A DNA stretch of 5,249 nucleotides from Rhodospirillaceae bacterium (GTDB taxonomy: Bacteria > Pseudomonadota > Alphaproteobacteria > CADEGL01): positions 1-5,249 of the forward strand of contig JABIRQ010000285.1 in NCBI GenBank assembly GCA_018699755.1, read 5' to 3'. Below the pieces are notes generated by a model. It had not been told where the DNA came from, searched no databases, and saw only the letters and a list, made by a program, of their open reading frames with translations. Shown one piece after another: positions 5,189-5,249 of this stretch. How positions within the stretch are numbered: the stretch's first letter is position 1; every line of letters starts with the position of its first letter. A program made the position numbers and the translations under genes.

Positions 5189-5194
5189 AGGAGG
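5189..5194 (+). promoter_or_regulatory. Strong Shine-Dalgarno for the last gene
   Basis: AGGAGG at 5189-5194 lies 5 nt before the ATG at 5200, an optimal match and spacing. It is the main reason to accept the short open frame that follows as a real gene start. Confidence 0.75.
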
Positions 5195-5199
5195 CCGAT

Positions 5200-5249
5200 A
5201 TGGCCGAAAATACGGCGACCGACACCATCAATGACGACGACCTCGGTGA
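5200..5249 (+). CDS. Start of a protein of unknown function, 3' end outside window
   Basis: Only 16 codons are visible, reading MAENTATDTINDDDLG and then running off the edge. The start is supported by the consensus Shine-Dalgarno AGGAGG 5 nt upstream. The N-terminus is hydrophilic and acidic (three consecutive Asp), has no signal peptide or membrane segment, and cannot be assigned to a family. It lies about 285 bp beyond the last recognisable IS material, so it may be resident chromosome or further island cargo; this window cannot tell. Confidence 0.65.
   Translation, partial: MAENTATDTINDDDLG

Larger units (their letters stand above)
4886..5199. other. Stretch without a convincing gene, upstream of the last gene
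   Basis: Open frames exist on both strands here but have Arg/Pro/Ser-rich compositions typical of GC-rich noncoding frames, no ribosome-binding sites and no recognisable motif. Seen in it: a C-rich run (about 4919-4948); a cluster of GGTGCC (4949-4954), GGCAC and GGCACC (4968-4973) that can form a small stem; a TTGACA at 5035-5040; a third AGGTCATAG at 5103-5111; and a small bulged hairpin CCGG-A-CCC/GGGCCGG at 5138-5157. Confidence 0.5.

Overview
The window is GC-rich DNA with strong G/C preference at third codon positions in its first genes. It carries a xanthine dehydrogenase-family molybdoenzyme, a Tat-exported beta-helix protein and a tRNA-Ser with encoded CCA. This fits a proteobacterium, most likely an alphaproteobacterium (inference; no rRNA or marker gene is present).

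Bases 1-3106 are ordinary, densely coding chromosome. The 3' part of a molybdopterin-binding hydroxylase subunit enters from the left edge. It is followed 27 bp later by a complete MoaD/ThiS-type sulfur-carrier gene, and the two probably form one transcription unit. A gene for a Tat-exported right-handed beta-helix (pectate-lyase-3 type) protein converges on them across only 24 bp. Beyond its start lies a complete tRNA-Ser(UGA) at 3207-3296, with a plausible promoter, pointing the other way.

Bases 3297-4915 look like an accessory patch next to the tRNA, made mostly of broken mobile DNA. It contains, in order: a 12-bp-period repeat; a short antisense remnant resembling the C-terminus of a phage terminase small subunit; a 9-bp inverted repeat; the first copy of a 35-bp exact direct repeat; the C-terminus of an IS3-type transposase with its IS right end; an intact class I SAM-dependent methyltransferase gene; another 12-bp-period repeat; and a second IS right end, inverted relative to the first and overlapping the second copy of the 35-bp repeat. 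The two IS ends match at 55 of 70 positions in opposite orientation and bracket the methyltransferase, whose codon use is visibly less G/C-biased than that of the left-hand genes. The simplest reading is a decayed island or prophage remnant at a tRNA-Ser locus, in which one intact cargo gene sits between two IS scars.

Bases 4916-5199 show no convincing gene but hold a possible promoter and small hairpins. At 5200 a new gene with a strong Shine-Dalgarno sequence begins and leaves the window after 16 codons.

No clearly new multi-gene system is visible. The points most worth a second look are the IS-bracketed methyltransferase, the molybdoenzyme-linked MoaD-like protein, and the repeats around the tRNA.
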